From: Leptolyngbyaceae cyanobacterium clean351
GTDB taxonomy: Bacteria > Cyanobacteriota > Cyanobacteriia > DAIDHW01
NCBI GenBank assembly: GCA_027451865.1
Contig: DAIDHW010000001.1
Coordinates: 1 to 64,000, forward strand
Direction of reading: 5' to 3'
DNA length: 64,000 nucleotides
The translations under genes and the position numbers were made by a program. Under the pieces are notes generated by a model. The model did not search any database. It saw only the letters and a list, made by a program, of their open reading frames with translations, and was not told the DNA's origin. This document shows positions 7,853-16,951 of the stretch, piece by piece. How positions within the stretch are numbered: the first letter of the stretch is position 1; each line of letters opens with the position of its first letter.

Positions 7853-8374
7853 ATGCCTTGGGCTGATCTGCTCCAACCCGACCTAACCTTAACCGGGAAC
7901 ATTTTGAGTCTGGGGCCAGAGGTGGTGGAGCAACATAGACTCAGGGGACTGATTTTAGACGTGGATGAGACTCTTGTGCCTTGGCAGAGCACCCAGGTAC
8001 CAAGGGAAGTGATTGCCTGGGGTAAAATGATGCGTCAACTAGTACCCTTAGTTCTAGTAAGTAACAACTTAAATCGCCACCGAATCGCCCAGATTGCGGC
8101 CGAAATGGGCCCTGTCGCCTTTTTTCACGGGGCAGGTAAGCCCTCCCGTCAGAAAGTACGCGCGGCCGTCTCTGCCTTGTCTCTGGACCCCGACCGCATC
8201 CATAAGCAAGTCGGGATTGTCGGGGATCGATTGCTCACCGACGTGTTAGTGGGCAATCGTCTAGACATGTTCACGATCCTGGTAGAACCGATCACCATAG
8301 CCGGTGCGAGTCAGCCTACCTACTCCTGGCGGCGGGTAGAGTTCTGGCTGTTTCGCACTCTCCAGGGTAGATGA
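7853..8374 (+). CDS. yqeG: YqeG family HAD-IIIA phosphatase
   Basis: A 173-aa protein of the HAD superfamily. Motif I is LILDVDETLVPW near residues 37-48, motif II is LVSNNLN, the lysine motif lies in GKPSRQKVRAA, and motif IV is VGIVGDRLLTDVLVGNRL. Family members dephosphorylate small phosphorylated substrates; plant and yeast homologues act on phosphatidylglycerophosphate, so a role in phosphatidylglycerol synthesis is possible but inferred. A TTG at 7838 would add five residues; the ATG at 7853 is preferred. Confidence 0.85.
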   Translation: MPWADLLQPDLTLTGNILSLGPEVVEQHRLRGLILDVDETLVPWQSTQVPREVIAWGKMMRQLVPLVLVSNNLNRHRIAQIAAEMGPVAFFHGAGKPSRQKVRAAVSALSLDPDRIHKQVGIVGDRLLTDVLVGNRLDMFTILVEPITIAGASQPTYSWRRVEFWLFRTLQGR

Positions 8375-8601
8375 CCCTAGGGGGCGCCTCGGGTAAACCT
8401 GAAAAAATCCTTAAAGGTAAGGGAATGTTGAGAGATTCTTTGGCAGGATGAGAATCGATAATGAAGGGTCAGCCTGAATTTTAAGACCCCATCAATTTAG
8501 TTCCGCTTAAATTAGCCTATTTACCGGCGATGCGCCTAACCCAACCTCTATAGGGGGCTCCGGTGCATCGCTGTTTTATGACTTTCTGTGCATTGTTAGT
8601 T

Positions 8602-11217
8602 ATGCCCCCTACCGACCCCCTGCTTGGAGTCCATGCCACCACCTTGGCTAATGGCTTAACGGTTTTGGCGAAAGCGGTTCCCACGGCCCCCGTTGTCACA
8701 GTACAAGTATGGTATCGGGTAGGCTCAGCCGATGAGAAACCAACCTTAAACGGCATTTCCCATCAGTTAGAACACCTGATGTTCAAGGGTACTAGGAGTC
8801 GCCCTGTCCAGTTCGGCCACTTGTTCAATGCCCTAGGCAGCGATTCCAACGCTTTTACCACCTACGAGCAAACTGCCTACTTTAGTACGGTGGCCAAAGA
8901 GCATATGCATTCTTTACTAGTGCTAGAGGCAGACCGGATGACGGAGACTGTGATCCACGCTGACCTCCTAGCGAGCGAGCAAAAGGTTGTGGTCTCCGAG
9001 TTACAGGGGTATGAGAATGATCCGGGCTATCGCCTTGAGCGCCGCCTCATGAGGCAGCTGTTTCCCCATCATCCCTACGGCTTGCCTGTAGGCGGCCTCA
9101 GGGAACAGGTAGAAGCCTTGACTGCGGAGCAGGTCCGCCACCACTACCGGCAGCATTATCAGCCGGGGAATGCCACTCTAGTAGTAGTGGGGGACTTTGA
9201 GACTGAGCAGGTTTTGGGGGATATAGAGCAGATTTTTGGCCCCCTGCGGGGGACAAGTGCCCGAACCCCCACTCCTGAGCCGGTCCAGGCCACACCCCAG
9301 GACTCTCCTTTAGTGTTGCGAGAGCCAGGGAGTGCCACGCTGCTAATAGCTCTCTATCCTCTACCGCCGATCCATCACGAGGATGTGCCGGCTTTGCACC
9401 TGCTTGATCTGATTCTGACCGAGGGACGCAATGCCCGCCTAGAGCAGGGCCTAGTGGACTCGGGTCTGGCCAGCAGCGTGCAGAGCTACGTGTCCTGTCT
9501 CTGGGCGGGGGGGTGGTATCACCTATCGGTGACCGGCGCAACGGACCAGGATTGGCAACCCATGGCCCAAAGAATTGACAAAACCATAGCTGCCCTAGCC
9601 ACAACCGGGGTTACGGAGGAGGAGCTCAGGCGGGCCCAACGCCAGCTCGAGGTGGGGATGCTACTGGCAACCCGGGACATTACCAGTCAGGGAATGCAGC
9701 TCGGTCATGACCATACCCAGACTGGGGACTACAAATTCAGTACCGCCTACCTAGAACAGGTACTCCGGGTGACTAAGGCTGACATTCAACGGGTAGCTGC
9801 TACCTATCTCACCCCCAACCAGCAGGTGCTCGGGGTGCTAATTCCCACCCAGGGTCAGTCTGCGGTGATTACCAGCCCCCCCGAAAGGGGCTTGACCGAG
9901 GACTTCTGCCCACGGGAGTTTATTGATCCTCTCCAGCTAGCTGCCTATTTGCCCCGAACCCCCCGGCCCCAGTCCCTAGTCACTTCCTGCCAGTGGACCG
10001 ACATTGCCTTGGATAATGGGCTGCGTCTCCTCCTAGTGCCCGACTCGAGTACCCCCACTGTATCCTTGAGCGGGTACATCCCGGCCGGCAGCGAAGCCGA
10101 CCCCTGCGGCAGCGAGGGACTAGCCTTCTTAACTGCAGAAAACCTCCTCAATGGCACTGATAATCTTGATGCCCTTACCCTAGACCGTATCCTAGAGGAC
10201 TGTGGCGCGGATCTAAGCCTGGAGGCCTATCGGGAGGGGGTCTTGATCCAGGGGGCAGCCCTCCAAGCCGACCTGTCAACCCTGCTGGAGGTTTTAGCCT
10301 GGGCGCTACAAAAGGCCACTTTTCCTGCCGACCAACTAGAGTTGACCCGTCAGCAGGCCCTAGTAAATTTGGCCGTGGACCTAGACGAACCAAGCCGGCT
10401 GGCCAAGCGCCTCCTCTACCAGCAGCTGTACAGCCCCGGCCATCCCTACCATGGCTTCCCCACCCAGGCCAGTCTTGAGCGGATTACCCAAGCTGAGGTT
10501 CGGGAGTTCTATAGGAACCACTACCGTCCTGGGGGGAGCTACCTGTGCCTAGTGGGGAATTTCGAGCCGTACCACGTGCACACCCTCTGCGAAGCTCTAT
10601 TTGCTGCCTGGCCTGGGGGAGCTCAAAGCCCATCCGCGCCCCTAGGTCGGCCTGCTGTGGTCGGAGCCCGAATCCAGCACCGGCTAGCTAATAAGGCCCA
10701 GGCGCTTACCTGTCTAGGTCATCCGGGCATCAGTCGCCTAGACCCTTGCTTCCCAGCAGCTTTGGTCCTCAACCAGATCATCGGTGGTGATACCCTCACT
10801 AGTCGCCTGGGGAGTCAAATCCGTGACCGTCTGGGTCTGACCTACGGAATCTATAGTTACTTTCAAGCTCGCCGTCACGCCGGCCCCTTTGTAGTCGAAA
10901 TGCAAACAGACCCTGAGGACACAGAACCGGCAATAGCCCAAACTCTAGCCCTCCTGCGGGAAGTCAAAAGTCAAGGGGTAAGCGCTGCGGAGGTGCGGGT
11001 AGCCCAGGGCTTCCTGGCGAGCAACCATCTGGTGGAGTTAGCCCACCCGGATTCCCTCAGTCAAACCCTGCTGATGAACATGGTGTACGGATTTGGCCCC
11101 CGGGGATTGCTGGAGTTCCCTGGGCTGATCCAGGCCGTCACCCTGGAGGAAGTAAACCAGGCTGCCCGGGACCTCCTCCATCCCGAGTCCATGGTAACAG
11201 TCACCGTAGGCCCCTAG
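8602..11217 (+). CDS. M16 family zinc metallopeptidase (two-domain)
   Basis: An 871-aa protein made of two M16 halves joined in one chain. The N-terminal half carries the inverted zinc motif HQLEH at ~residues 54-58 and the downstream glutamate helix ELQGYENDPGYRLE. The C-terminal half (from ~460, DNGLRLLLVPD) repeats the fold without HxxEH and probably closes the chamber, with the arm region SRLGSQIRDRLGLTYGIYS binding substrate. In many bacteria these halves are two separate genes. GTG and ATG starts upstream (8563, 8578) are possible but add unmatched residues. It probably degrades peptides. Cell location is unclear because no signal peptide is seen. Confidence 0.9.
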   Translation: MPPTDPLLGVHATTLANGLTVLAKAVPTAPVVTVQVWYRVGSADEKPTLNGISHQLEHLMFKGTRSRPVQFGHLFNALGSDSNAFTTYEQTAYFSTVAKEHMHSLLVLEADRMTETVIHADLLASEQKVVVSELQGYENDPGYRLERRLMRQLFPHHPYGLPVGGLREQVEALTAEQVRHHYRQHYQPGNATLVVVGDFETEQVLGDIEQIFGPLRGTSARTPTPEPVQATPQDSPLVLREPGSATLLIALYPLPPIHHEDVPALHLLDLILTEGRNARLEQGLVDSGLASSVQSYVSCLWAGGWYHLSVTGATDQDWQPMAQRIDKTIAALATTGVTEEELRRAQRQLEVGMLLATRDITSQGMQLGHDHTQTGDYKFSTAYLEQVLRVTKADIQRVAATYLTPNQQVLGVLIPTQGQSAVITSPPERGLTEDFCPREFIDPLQLAAYLPRTPRPQSLVTSCQWTDIALDNGLRLLLVPDSSTPTVSLSGYIPAGSEADPCGSEGLAFLTAENLLNGTDNLDALTLDRILEDCGADLSLEAYREGVLIQGAALQADLSTLLEVLAWALQKATFPADQLELTRQQALVNLAVDLDEPSRLAKRLLYQQLYSPGHPYHGFPTQASLERITQAEVREFYRNHYRPGGSYLCLVGNFEPYHVHTLCEALFAAWPGGAQSPSAPLGRPAVVGARIQHRLANKAQALTCLGHPGISRLDPCFPAALVLNQIIGGDTLTSRLGSQIRDRLGLTYGIYSYFQARRHAGPFVVEMQTDPEDTEPAIAQTLALLREVKSQGVSAAEVRVAQGFLASNHLVELAHPDSLSQTLLMNMVYGFGPRGLLEFPGLIQAVTLEEVNQAARDLLHPESMVTVTVGP

Positions 11218-11324
11218 GTAGGCTTCTGAGCCATGAGTTATCCTGTTCTGAGGGGGCCGAAGGCCTCTAAATTCGATAGGCTAGGAGTGGTCCTCGTTCG
11301 CTCCTAAAGGGATTGATAATCACC

Positions 11325-12053
11325 ATGAGCATCAATAGCAATTTCCTCACGGACATCAAAAGTGCCAGACAACAGGCTCTCCTTGGTCCCAACGTAATCT
11401 CCCGGGCTCTGCCCTACCTCGGGGGCGGGTTGTTACTGACTACCCTAGGCACCTACGGCGGGTTGGGGGTAATCAATACCCATCCAGGGTTGTTTATGCC
11501 CACCTTCCTTGTAGCCTTAGTCTTGGAGTTGGTGCTGTTTTTTGCGGCGCGGGGGGCAGCCCAGGCCGCTAATAACGCCCTAGCTTTGCCCATGCTAGCT
11601 ACCTATAGTCTGCTGTCCGGGTATACCCTCACGGGCTTAGTCTACGTAGCCCTAGGTACTCCCGGGGTCGGAATCTACGGCATTGCCCTAGCGGCCCTAG
11701 GCTGCGGGGTCACATTTGTCCTTGCCAGCCCCATCGGGTCTAACCTGTCGGAGCAGGATGGCCAAGCCCTGACTCGGACCCTGTACCTCGGCTTGATTGC
11801 CCTAGTAGTCGTCCTTGTAGGCCAGTTGGTGTTTAGTCTGTTTGGATTGTACACCCCCTCTTGGCTAGAAGTAGCGATCTCTGGGGTAGGCACTCTCCTG
11901 TTCGCTGGTATAGCTGTAGTCGATTTTTACATCCTGCCCCGAGTCTATCGTGACGAGCAGTATATGGCGGCTGCCCTGTCCATGTACCTCACCTATATCA
12001 ACCTGTTCATCTTCATCCTCCGGCTGATTCTAGCCTTTAACCGTCGCCGTTAA
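11325..12053 (+). CDS. Bax inhibitor-1/YccA family membrane protein
   Basis: A 242-aa protein with about seven hydrophobic helices, covering most of the chain after residue ~30. The end of the chain has the family-typical acidic/aromatic pattern AVVDFYILPRVY, then YLTYINLFIFILRLI. Bacterial BI-1 proteins are calcium-leak channels or interact with FtsH; the role here is unknown. A TTG at 11313 would add four residues. AAAGGG lies close upstream. It follows the M16 gene by ~107 bp and is 12 bp before dprA. Confidence 0.85.
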   Translation: MSINSNFLTDIKSARQQALLGPNVISRALPYLGGGLLLTTLGTYGGLGVINTHPGLFMPTFLVALVLELVLFFAARGAAQAANNALALPMLATYSLLSGYTLTGLVYVALGTPGVGIYGIALAALGCGVTFVLASPIGSNLSEQDGQALTRTLYLGLIALVVVLVGQLVFSLFGLYTPSWLEVAISGVGTLLFAGIAVVDFYILPRVYRDEQYMAAALSMYLTYINLFIFILRLILAFNRRR

Positions 12054-12065
12054 CCCCCCCACAAG

Positions 12066-13154
12066 TTGCTAGAAGAGCGTGCCTACTGGTTAGCCTGGGC
12101 GCAGATCCCTGGCCTGGGTCCTGTGACCCTACGTCGGCTACATAACCACTTCGGCTCCCTGAAGACCGCATGGGAGCTGCCGGCCCCGAGCCTAAAAGCC
12201 GTAGAAGGGATTGGTCCCCAGTTGTCGGCTGCTATCCAAGAGCACCGACGGAAACTTGATCCCCCCGGACTGCTGCGGGAGCATTTGGAACGTAACCCCC
12301 AATTTTGGACCCCCGCGGATCCCGACTACCCCCCCCTCCTGCGGGAAATCCCTGACCCCCCACCCCTACTCTACTACCGGGGACAACCAGCCCTGAGTTC
12401 TGCTCCAACGGTGGGGGTAGTGGGCACTCGCGACCCCTCCGATTATGGTCGCCGTTGGACCGAACGACTGACTACTACCCTCACGCATCAGGGGTTTACC
12501 ATCGTTTCCGGTCTGGCCCTGGGTATCGACGCGGCAGCCCACCACAGTTGCCTGGCCGCCGGGGGGCACACCTGGGCGGTCTTAGGCACTGGGGTGGACC
12601 AGGTCTATCCCGCCTCTCACCAGCAGCTTTCCCAACGGATCGCCAATCAGGGTTTATTGTTGAGCGAATACCCCCGGGGCACTAAACCAGACAAGGCTAA
12701 TTTCCCCCAGCGCAACCGCATCATTGCCGCCTTGAGCCGGGCGGTTTTAGTACTAGAAGCCCCGAGCAAATCGGGAGCCCTCATCACTGCTCGCCTTGCC
12801 AATGAGTACGGTCGGGACGTCTACGCCTTACCAGGCTCCCTCGATAATCCCCGTTCCCTAGGCTGCCTAGAATTGATCGCTCAGGGGGCGCAACTGATCC
12901 TCGGGGAAGACCAGCTCCTAGAAGCCCTAGGCGGTCTGCCAGCCCTGGATCCACCACCGCCAGAAACCATCACCAATGTGGACCCACAACTACAACCGGT
13001 CTGGCAGGTTTTAACCATTGAGCCCCAGTCCTTTGACCAGATCTGTCAGGCCACTGGTTTACCGGCCGACCAGGTCTCAAGCACCCTAATCCAGTTAGAG
13101 CTTTTCGGCCTGGCTACTCAGCTGCCCGGTCTGCAGTACCGCCGGGGGGGCTAA
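12066..13154 (+). CDS. dprA: DNA-processing protein DprA
   Basis: A 362-aa protein that loads RecA on incoming single-stranded DNA during natural transformation. It has an N-terminal helix-hairpin-helix (IPGLGPVTLRRLHNHFGS), a Rossmann core with VGVVGTRDPSDYG, IVSGLALGIDAAAH, AVLGTGVDQVYP and FPQRNRIIAALS, and a C-terminal winged-helix part (PQSFDQICQATGL). The start is TTG at 12066. The stop lies 1 bp from the stop of converging nadK. Its presence suggests natural competence, which many cyanobacteria have. Confidence 0.95.
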   Translation: MLEERAYWLAWAQIPGLGPVTLRRLHNHFGSLKTAWELPAPSLKAVEGIGPQLSAAIQEHRRKLDPPGLLREHLERNPQFWTPADPDYPPLLREIPDPPPLLYYRGQPALSSAPTVGVVGTRDPSDYGRRWTERLTTTLTHQGFTIVSGLALGIDAAAHHSCLAAGGHTWAVLGTGVDQVYPASHQQLSQRIANQGLLLSEYPRGTKPDKANFPQRNRIIAALSRAVLVLEAPSKSGALITARLANEYGRDVYALPGSLDNPRSLGCLELIAQGAQLILGEDQLLEALGGLPALDPPPPETITNVDPQLQPVWQVLTIEPQSFDQICQATGLPADQVSSTLIQLELFGLATQLPGLQYRRGG

Positions 13155-13155
13155 A

Positions 13156-14073
13156 TCACCCCTGATTCTCCGTCTGGGGCTTGGCCATGTGGGGTAATCC
13201 CCACCCTAGTTTCTCCCGCAGGACATGGAAAAACTCCCGGGGGCGCAGGCGAATGAAGCGGACAACGTAGGGGGAGCGCTCAAGGTGCACCTGGTCTTCC
13301 GGTAAAACATAACAACCAGCATTGCCATCCACCACCATTACTAGGCGATTGGGGTTAGCGGGGTAGACGACGATTGGCTCACTGTCGGTGAATACTAGCG
13401 CCCGGGAGGCTAGGGAATGGGGACAGATGGGCACAAGCTGGAGCACCGACACGTCTGGGGCAATCACTGGCCCACCGGCACTGAGGGAGTAGGCAGTCGA
13501 GCCAGTCGGGGTGGAAATTATCAGCCCATCGGCAGCTATGTCTACCCGAGCGTGGCCACCGATGTCTACCTCAAAGTGGCACATGCTGGTGAGGGGTTCA
13601 CGGTGAATGACCATTTCGTTCAGACAGAGAGCTTCCCACAGGCGGTAGGTTTGACGGTACAGTCGCACCGCTAGCATAGCCCGAGATTCAATGGTGTACT
13701 CTCCTGCCAACACCTTCTCTAGGGCTCGGGGCAGTAGCTGCAAGTCTGTCTCGGTCAAGAAGCCCATGTGCCCCAAGTTGACGGTTAGAATAGGCACCCC
13801 CAAAGGAGCCAGTTGCCGGGCAGCAGACAGGACGGTTCCGTCTCCCCCAAGGACAAGGGCAAAAGCTATTTCGGCGTCGAATCCCAGGGGGACTAAACTC
13901 TCAATCGGGGTATGACAGATGGGCTTTTCTGGACTAGAGTAGCCGAGAATCCCCCCCGCTCCAGTGGCAAAGCAGACTTCCCACCCCCGAGCCACCAGAT
14001 CCTCCCCCAGGGTCAGCACCGCCTGACAAGCTACCGGCTTGCTGTCGTTGTAGATAATCCCAACTTTAGGCAC
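13156..14073 (-). CDS. nadK: NAD kinase
   Basis: A 305-aa enzyme that phosphorylates NAD to NADP with ATP. It starts at GTG ([13 protein letters not shown]). The catalytic GGDGT is in [16 protein letters not shown] near residue 75. LNEMVIHRE and the glycine-rich [21 protein letters not shown] follow, with DGNAG near the C-terminus. Cyanobacteria usually have two NAD kinases; this could be either one. Its upstream region is a 314-bp gap. Confidence 0.94.
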   Translation of the reverse strand: MPKVGIIYNDSKPVACQAVLTLGEDLVARGWEVCFATGAGGILGYSSPEKPICHTPIESLVPLGFDAEIAFALVLGGDGTVLSAARQLAPLGVPILTVNLGHMGFLTETDLQLLPRALEKVLAGEYTIESRAMLAVRLYRQTYRLWEALCLNEMVIHREPLTSMCHFEVDIGGHARVDIAADGLIISTPTGSTAYSLSAGGPVIAPDVSVLQLVPICPHSLASRALVFTDSEPIVVYPANPNRLVMVVDGNAGCYVLPEDQVHLERSPYVVRFIRLRPREFFHVLREKLGWGLPHMAKPQTENQG

Positions 14074-14387
14074 AGAAAATAGGGCAGGCCTTAACGGATA
14101 GGAACAAAAAACTCAGCAGGGGAGGGTTAGCTGAGGGACTTTTGCGGGGGGAGGGAAAGAAGACCCGGCAGTCGAGACTTTAACAAGTGTTTACTCCACT
14201 TACCCTGGGCTGTCCACCCTCCGCGGCCGATCACCCCCCCCTGCACTCACTAGGTGACTATACTAACTGCTCACATTCAGTTTCACCGGCTGATTATGAC
14301 ACGATCCCGGCAAATAGTCCACCTGCAGCCTGCAGATCAAACTACCTCACAAGAGGAGGTCCCCAGGGGCAGCAGATTACCTGGAGC
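14074..14387 (-). other. Intergenic gap upstream of nadK
   Basis: This 314-bp stretch between the nadK start and the ycf39 stop has no reading frame that I can support. The plus-strand frame at 14187-14441 has no ribosome site and no family resemblance. It must hold the nadK promoter, but no clear -35/-10 pair was found. Confidence 0.5.
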
Positions 14388-15350
14388 CTAGCTCCTTTTC
14401 TTGGGGGCCTTGGAACGGGAGCCGGGGCGGCCGTAGTCTAACTCCTTCAACTTCTTCAAGATGCGCCCGAAGTACTCGCGCAAGTAGTCCTCGAGGGTGC
14501 CGATCGTTTGGGGGTCCAGGTCTAATATCCGGTAGACCTCCTGCATCGGGGCACTAAGGGGCTTGCCACTAGCTAACACCTCAGCAAAGGCCAGGCGGTC
14601 CGATAAATTACCTCCCCACTCGAAGAAACGGGCAACTGAGCGAGTAGCCCGCAGGAGATTTAAGGGCAACTGAGTCACCTTGGCGTCTCGTCCAGACATC
14701 CGTTCGCAAAGTTTGATGATTTCGGCAGCGTTCCAGGAGCGCGGACCGACTACGGGGAAGATTTGGCGACTAGTCTCAGGGACTACCAGGGCCCGCAGGA
14801 CTAACCGGGCCGCATCTTGGGTGTCAATGTAGGCAACTGGGGTAGTCTCTCCAGTCACCCAGATGGTCTGGTTCTCCAGCAGAGGAATGGCGTACTGACC
14901 AATCAGACCTTGAAAAAACCCCCCGCAGCGTAAAACCGTATAGTCCAAGTCCGTTTCCGCGAGGAAGTCCTCCGTACAGGCTTTGATGTCCATGAGGGGG
15001 ACGTGGGGGTATTGCTCGGCGTGGAGAATGGAGAAGAAAATAAACCTTTTGATCTGGGCAGTCCTGACGGCTTGAATCAGGGAAACTTTACCGTGCCAAT
15101 CTAAATCCCGAATACTTTCCGTTGGTCGGGCAGTAGCGGTGTCGATGACCGCTGTCCCTCCCTCTAGAGCTGCCGGCAGACTCTCAGGCCGCATTAGATC
15201 GGCCTGCACCAACTCAGCCCCCCACTCCTTGAGGAAAGCCGCTCTCTTGGGACTACGAACCAGACAGCGGACCTTGTGTCCTTCATCGAGAGCCCGGCGG
15301 GTTATCTGTCTTCCCAGGGTGCCGGTGGCGCCCACAATAATTAATGTCAT
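14388..15350 (-). CDS. ycf39: Ycf39/HCF244-type PSII assembly factor
   Basis: A 320-aa atypical short-chain dehydrogenase. The NAD(P)-binding motif TLIIVGATGTLGRQI is at the N-terminus, and DYTVLRCGGFFQGLIGQYA, TPVAYIDTQDAARLVLRAL and the C-terminal DYLREYFGRIL are typical of the plastid/cyanobacterial Ycf39 family. These proteins act with high-light-inducible proteins in putting chlorophyll into D1. The C-terminus ends in a basic tail. It shares a 150-bp divergent region with the NYN gene. Confidence 0.92.
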   Translation of the reverse strand: MTLIIVGATGTLGRQITRRALDEGHKVRCLVRSPKRAAFLKEWGAELVQADLMRPESLPAALEGGTAVIDTATARPTESIRDLDWHGKVSLIQAVRTAQIKRFIFFSILHAEQYPHVPLMDIKACTEDFLAETDLDYTVLRCGGFFQGLIGQYAIPLLENQTIWVTGETTPVAYIDTQDAARLVLRALVVPETSRQIFPVVGPRSWNAAEIIKLCERMSGRDAKVTQLPLNLLRATRSVARFFEWGGNLSDRLAFAEVLASGKPLSAPMQEVYRILDLDPQTIGTLEDYLREYFGRILKKLKELDYGRPGSRSKAPKKRS

Positions 15351-15501
15351 GCCGAAAGAGTGAAGAAATTTTAACTTTTCCCCAGATGGTATCAGAAAAC
15401 CTGCGGGGGCGGATCGCTAGTCCTTGGGACTGGGGTTGGGTGACTAGGCTGATTGGTAAATTTTTGTTATCCTATAACCACTGCTCTGCCGCGGCCACCC
15501 C

Positions 15502-16050
15502 ATGGTTCAGCCCTCTTCTACCCCGGTAACCTTGCTTGTGGACGGCTATAACGTACTGGGCACCTGGCATAACTGCGGCCGTCGCTTTCCGAGCCTAGAG
15601 GAGGGCCGGCGGCAGCTGGTGGAAGCCCTGGTCAACTATAGTGCCCTGCGGGGATATCAAACGCGAGTCGTCTTTGATGCCCACTACCAAAGCTCCGAAG
15701 CTAGCGAAGAAATAATTACGGCGCAAGTGTCGGTCTACTACACGGATTACGGTCAGACCGCCGATACTTATATTGAAAAGTCCTGCGCAATCCTTAAGAC
15801 CCAGATCCAACGCCGTCTGCAGCGGCTGATTGTTGCCACCTCCGACCGGGCTCAAAGCCTTGTGGTGGCTGGCTACGGGGCCGAGTGGATATCGGCGGTG
15901 CGGCTGATGCAGGAGTTGAAGGGGATTAGCCAAGTCCTCAGACGCCAACAGCCCGCCACCAGGTTGAGTGCCGGCCGGTTTCTGGCCCACTCCCTAGACC
16001 CTGTAGCCCAGGCTAAACTGGCCCGGCTCAGACATGGCTTAGAGCCCTAA
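15502..16050 (+). CDS. NYN domain protein (YacP/Rae1-like)
   Basis: A 182-aa PIN-like nuclease-fold protein. The N-terminal acidic residue sits in LLVDGYNVLGTW, and further acidic positions are in VVFDAHYQSSE, YTDYGQTADTYIEK and VATSDRAQS. In Bacillus the homologue Rae1 cuts mRNA in the ribosome A site; a role in RNA decay here is by analogy. The ATG at 15502 is taken. It is followed by tRNA-Asn. Confidence 0.85.
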   Translation: MVQPSSTPVTLLVDGYNVLGTWHNCGRRFPSLEEGRRQLVEALVNYSALRGYQTRVVFDAHYQSSEASEEIITAQVSVYYTDYGQTADTYIEKSCAILKTQIQRRLQRLIVATSDRAQSLVVAGYGAEWISAVRLMQELKGISQVLRRQQPATRLSAGRFLAHSLDPVAQAKLARLRHGLEP

Positions 16051-16069
16051 GGAAATTCCTAGACCCCCC

Positions 16070-16098
16070 TTGCCAAATTCCTTCAATCTCGCTAATAT
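16070..16098 (+). promoter_or_regulatory. Promoter of tRNA-Asn
   Basis: TTGCCA (16070-16075) and TAATAT (16093-16098) are 17 bp apart, and the start of transcription would fall near 16105, ~9 bp before the tRNA. Confidence 0.6.
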
Positions 16099-16113
16099 CA
16101 GATCTGCCTGTAT

Positions 16114-16185
16114 TCCTCAGTAGCTCAGTGGTAGAGCGGTCGGCTGTTAACCGATTGGTCGTAGGTTCGAATCCTACCTGGGGAG
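16114..16185 (+). tRNA. tRNA-Asn (GUU)
   Basis: A 72-base cloverleaf. The acceptor stem TCCTCAG (16114-16120) pairs with CTGGGGA (16178-16184) with one wobble. The D arm starts TAGCTCAGTGG, the anticodon loop CTGTTAA carries GTT at 16146-16148, and the T loop is GGTTCGAAT. The discriminator is G and CCA is not encoded. It ends 1 bp before the stop codon of converging cysE. Confidence 0.96.
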
Positions 16186-16186
16186 T

Positions 16187-16951
16187 TTAAATCCCAGCCC
16201 CGTGGAGGAACTGTTCAATCACCCGGTCTTCCAAGTCGCATTGAGGGTTGGCGATAGGAGTCGTGTCCCTGGAATTTTCCTCGCTTTCTAGGTTCTGTAG
16301 CCTTTTCTCCAAGGCCTCAATCCGGGCTACAAGAATCTTGATTACCTCCGCCTCGGAATCGGGCATCTGACCGTGCTCTAGGGGTCCTACCTTCTCCCCA
16401 GCTCGGTAGACTACTCGTCCGGGGACTCCCACCACAGTGCAGTTAGGGTTTACCGGACGCAACACTACGGAGCCTGCGCCTACCCGCACATTGTCGCCAA
16501 TCTCAATGTTGCCGAGGATCTTAGCCCCCGCCCCGACTACCACGTTTTCCCCCAGGGTGGGATGCCGTTTACCGGTTTCCTTGCCGGTGCCGCCTAGGGT
16601 CACCCCCTGATAGATGAGGGCGTAGTCCCCCACTACTGCTGTCTCACCAATCACCACTCCCATGCCGTGGTCAATAAAGACCCCCCGGCCAATGGTAGCT
16701 CCAGGATGAATTTCGACTCCGGTGAGCATCCGTCCAAGATAGGAAGCTAGGCGGGGGAAAAAGGGTACTCCAAGGCGATGAAGTCTGTGGGCTAGGCGGT
16801 AGATTATCAGGGCCTGAAAGCCGGGATAACAAAAGATTACCTCCAGCCAATTACGGGCAGCGGGGTCTCGCTCAAAGATAATCTGAAAATCAGCAATCAG
16901 AGTTTTCAGCACTGGGGTGAAAGCCAAGGCTACAGGACTTATCTTAGCCAC
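16187..16951 (-). CDS. cysE: Serine O-acetyltransferase
   Basis: A 254-aa enzyme that acetylates L-serine with acetyl-CoA for cysteine synthesis. The N-terminal helical part ([18 protein letters not shown]) is followed by a left-handed beta-helix of hexapeptide repeats, with [13 protein letters not shown] and the active-site loop [14 protein letters not shown] coiled C-terminal tail ([13 protein letters not shown]) extends past the usual end. The GTG at 16951 overlaps the stop of the upstream GGDEF-EAL gene by 8 bp. A second GTG at 16912 gives the more usual family start (VLKTLIADF) and may be the real one. Confidence 0.93.
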   Translation of the reverse strand: MAKISPVALAFTPVLKTLIADFQIIFERDPAARNWLEVIFCYPGFQALIIYRLAHRLHRLGVPFFPRLASYLGRMLTGVEIHPGATIGRGVFIDHGMGVVIGETAVVGDYALIYQGVTLGGTGKETGKRHPTLGENVVVGAGAKILGNIEIGDNVRVGAGSVVLRPVNPNCTVVGVPGRVVYRAGEKVGPLEHGQMPDSEAEVIKILVARIEALEKRLQNLESEENSRDTTPIANPQCDLEDRVIEQFLHGAGI

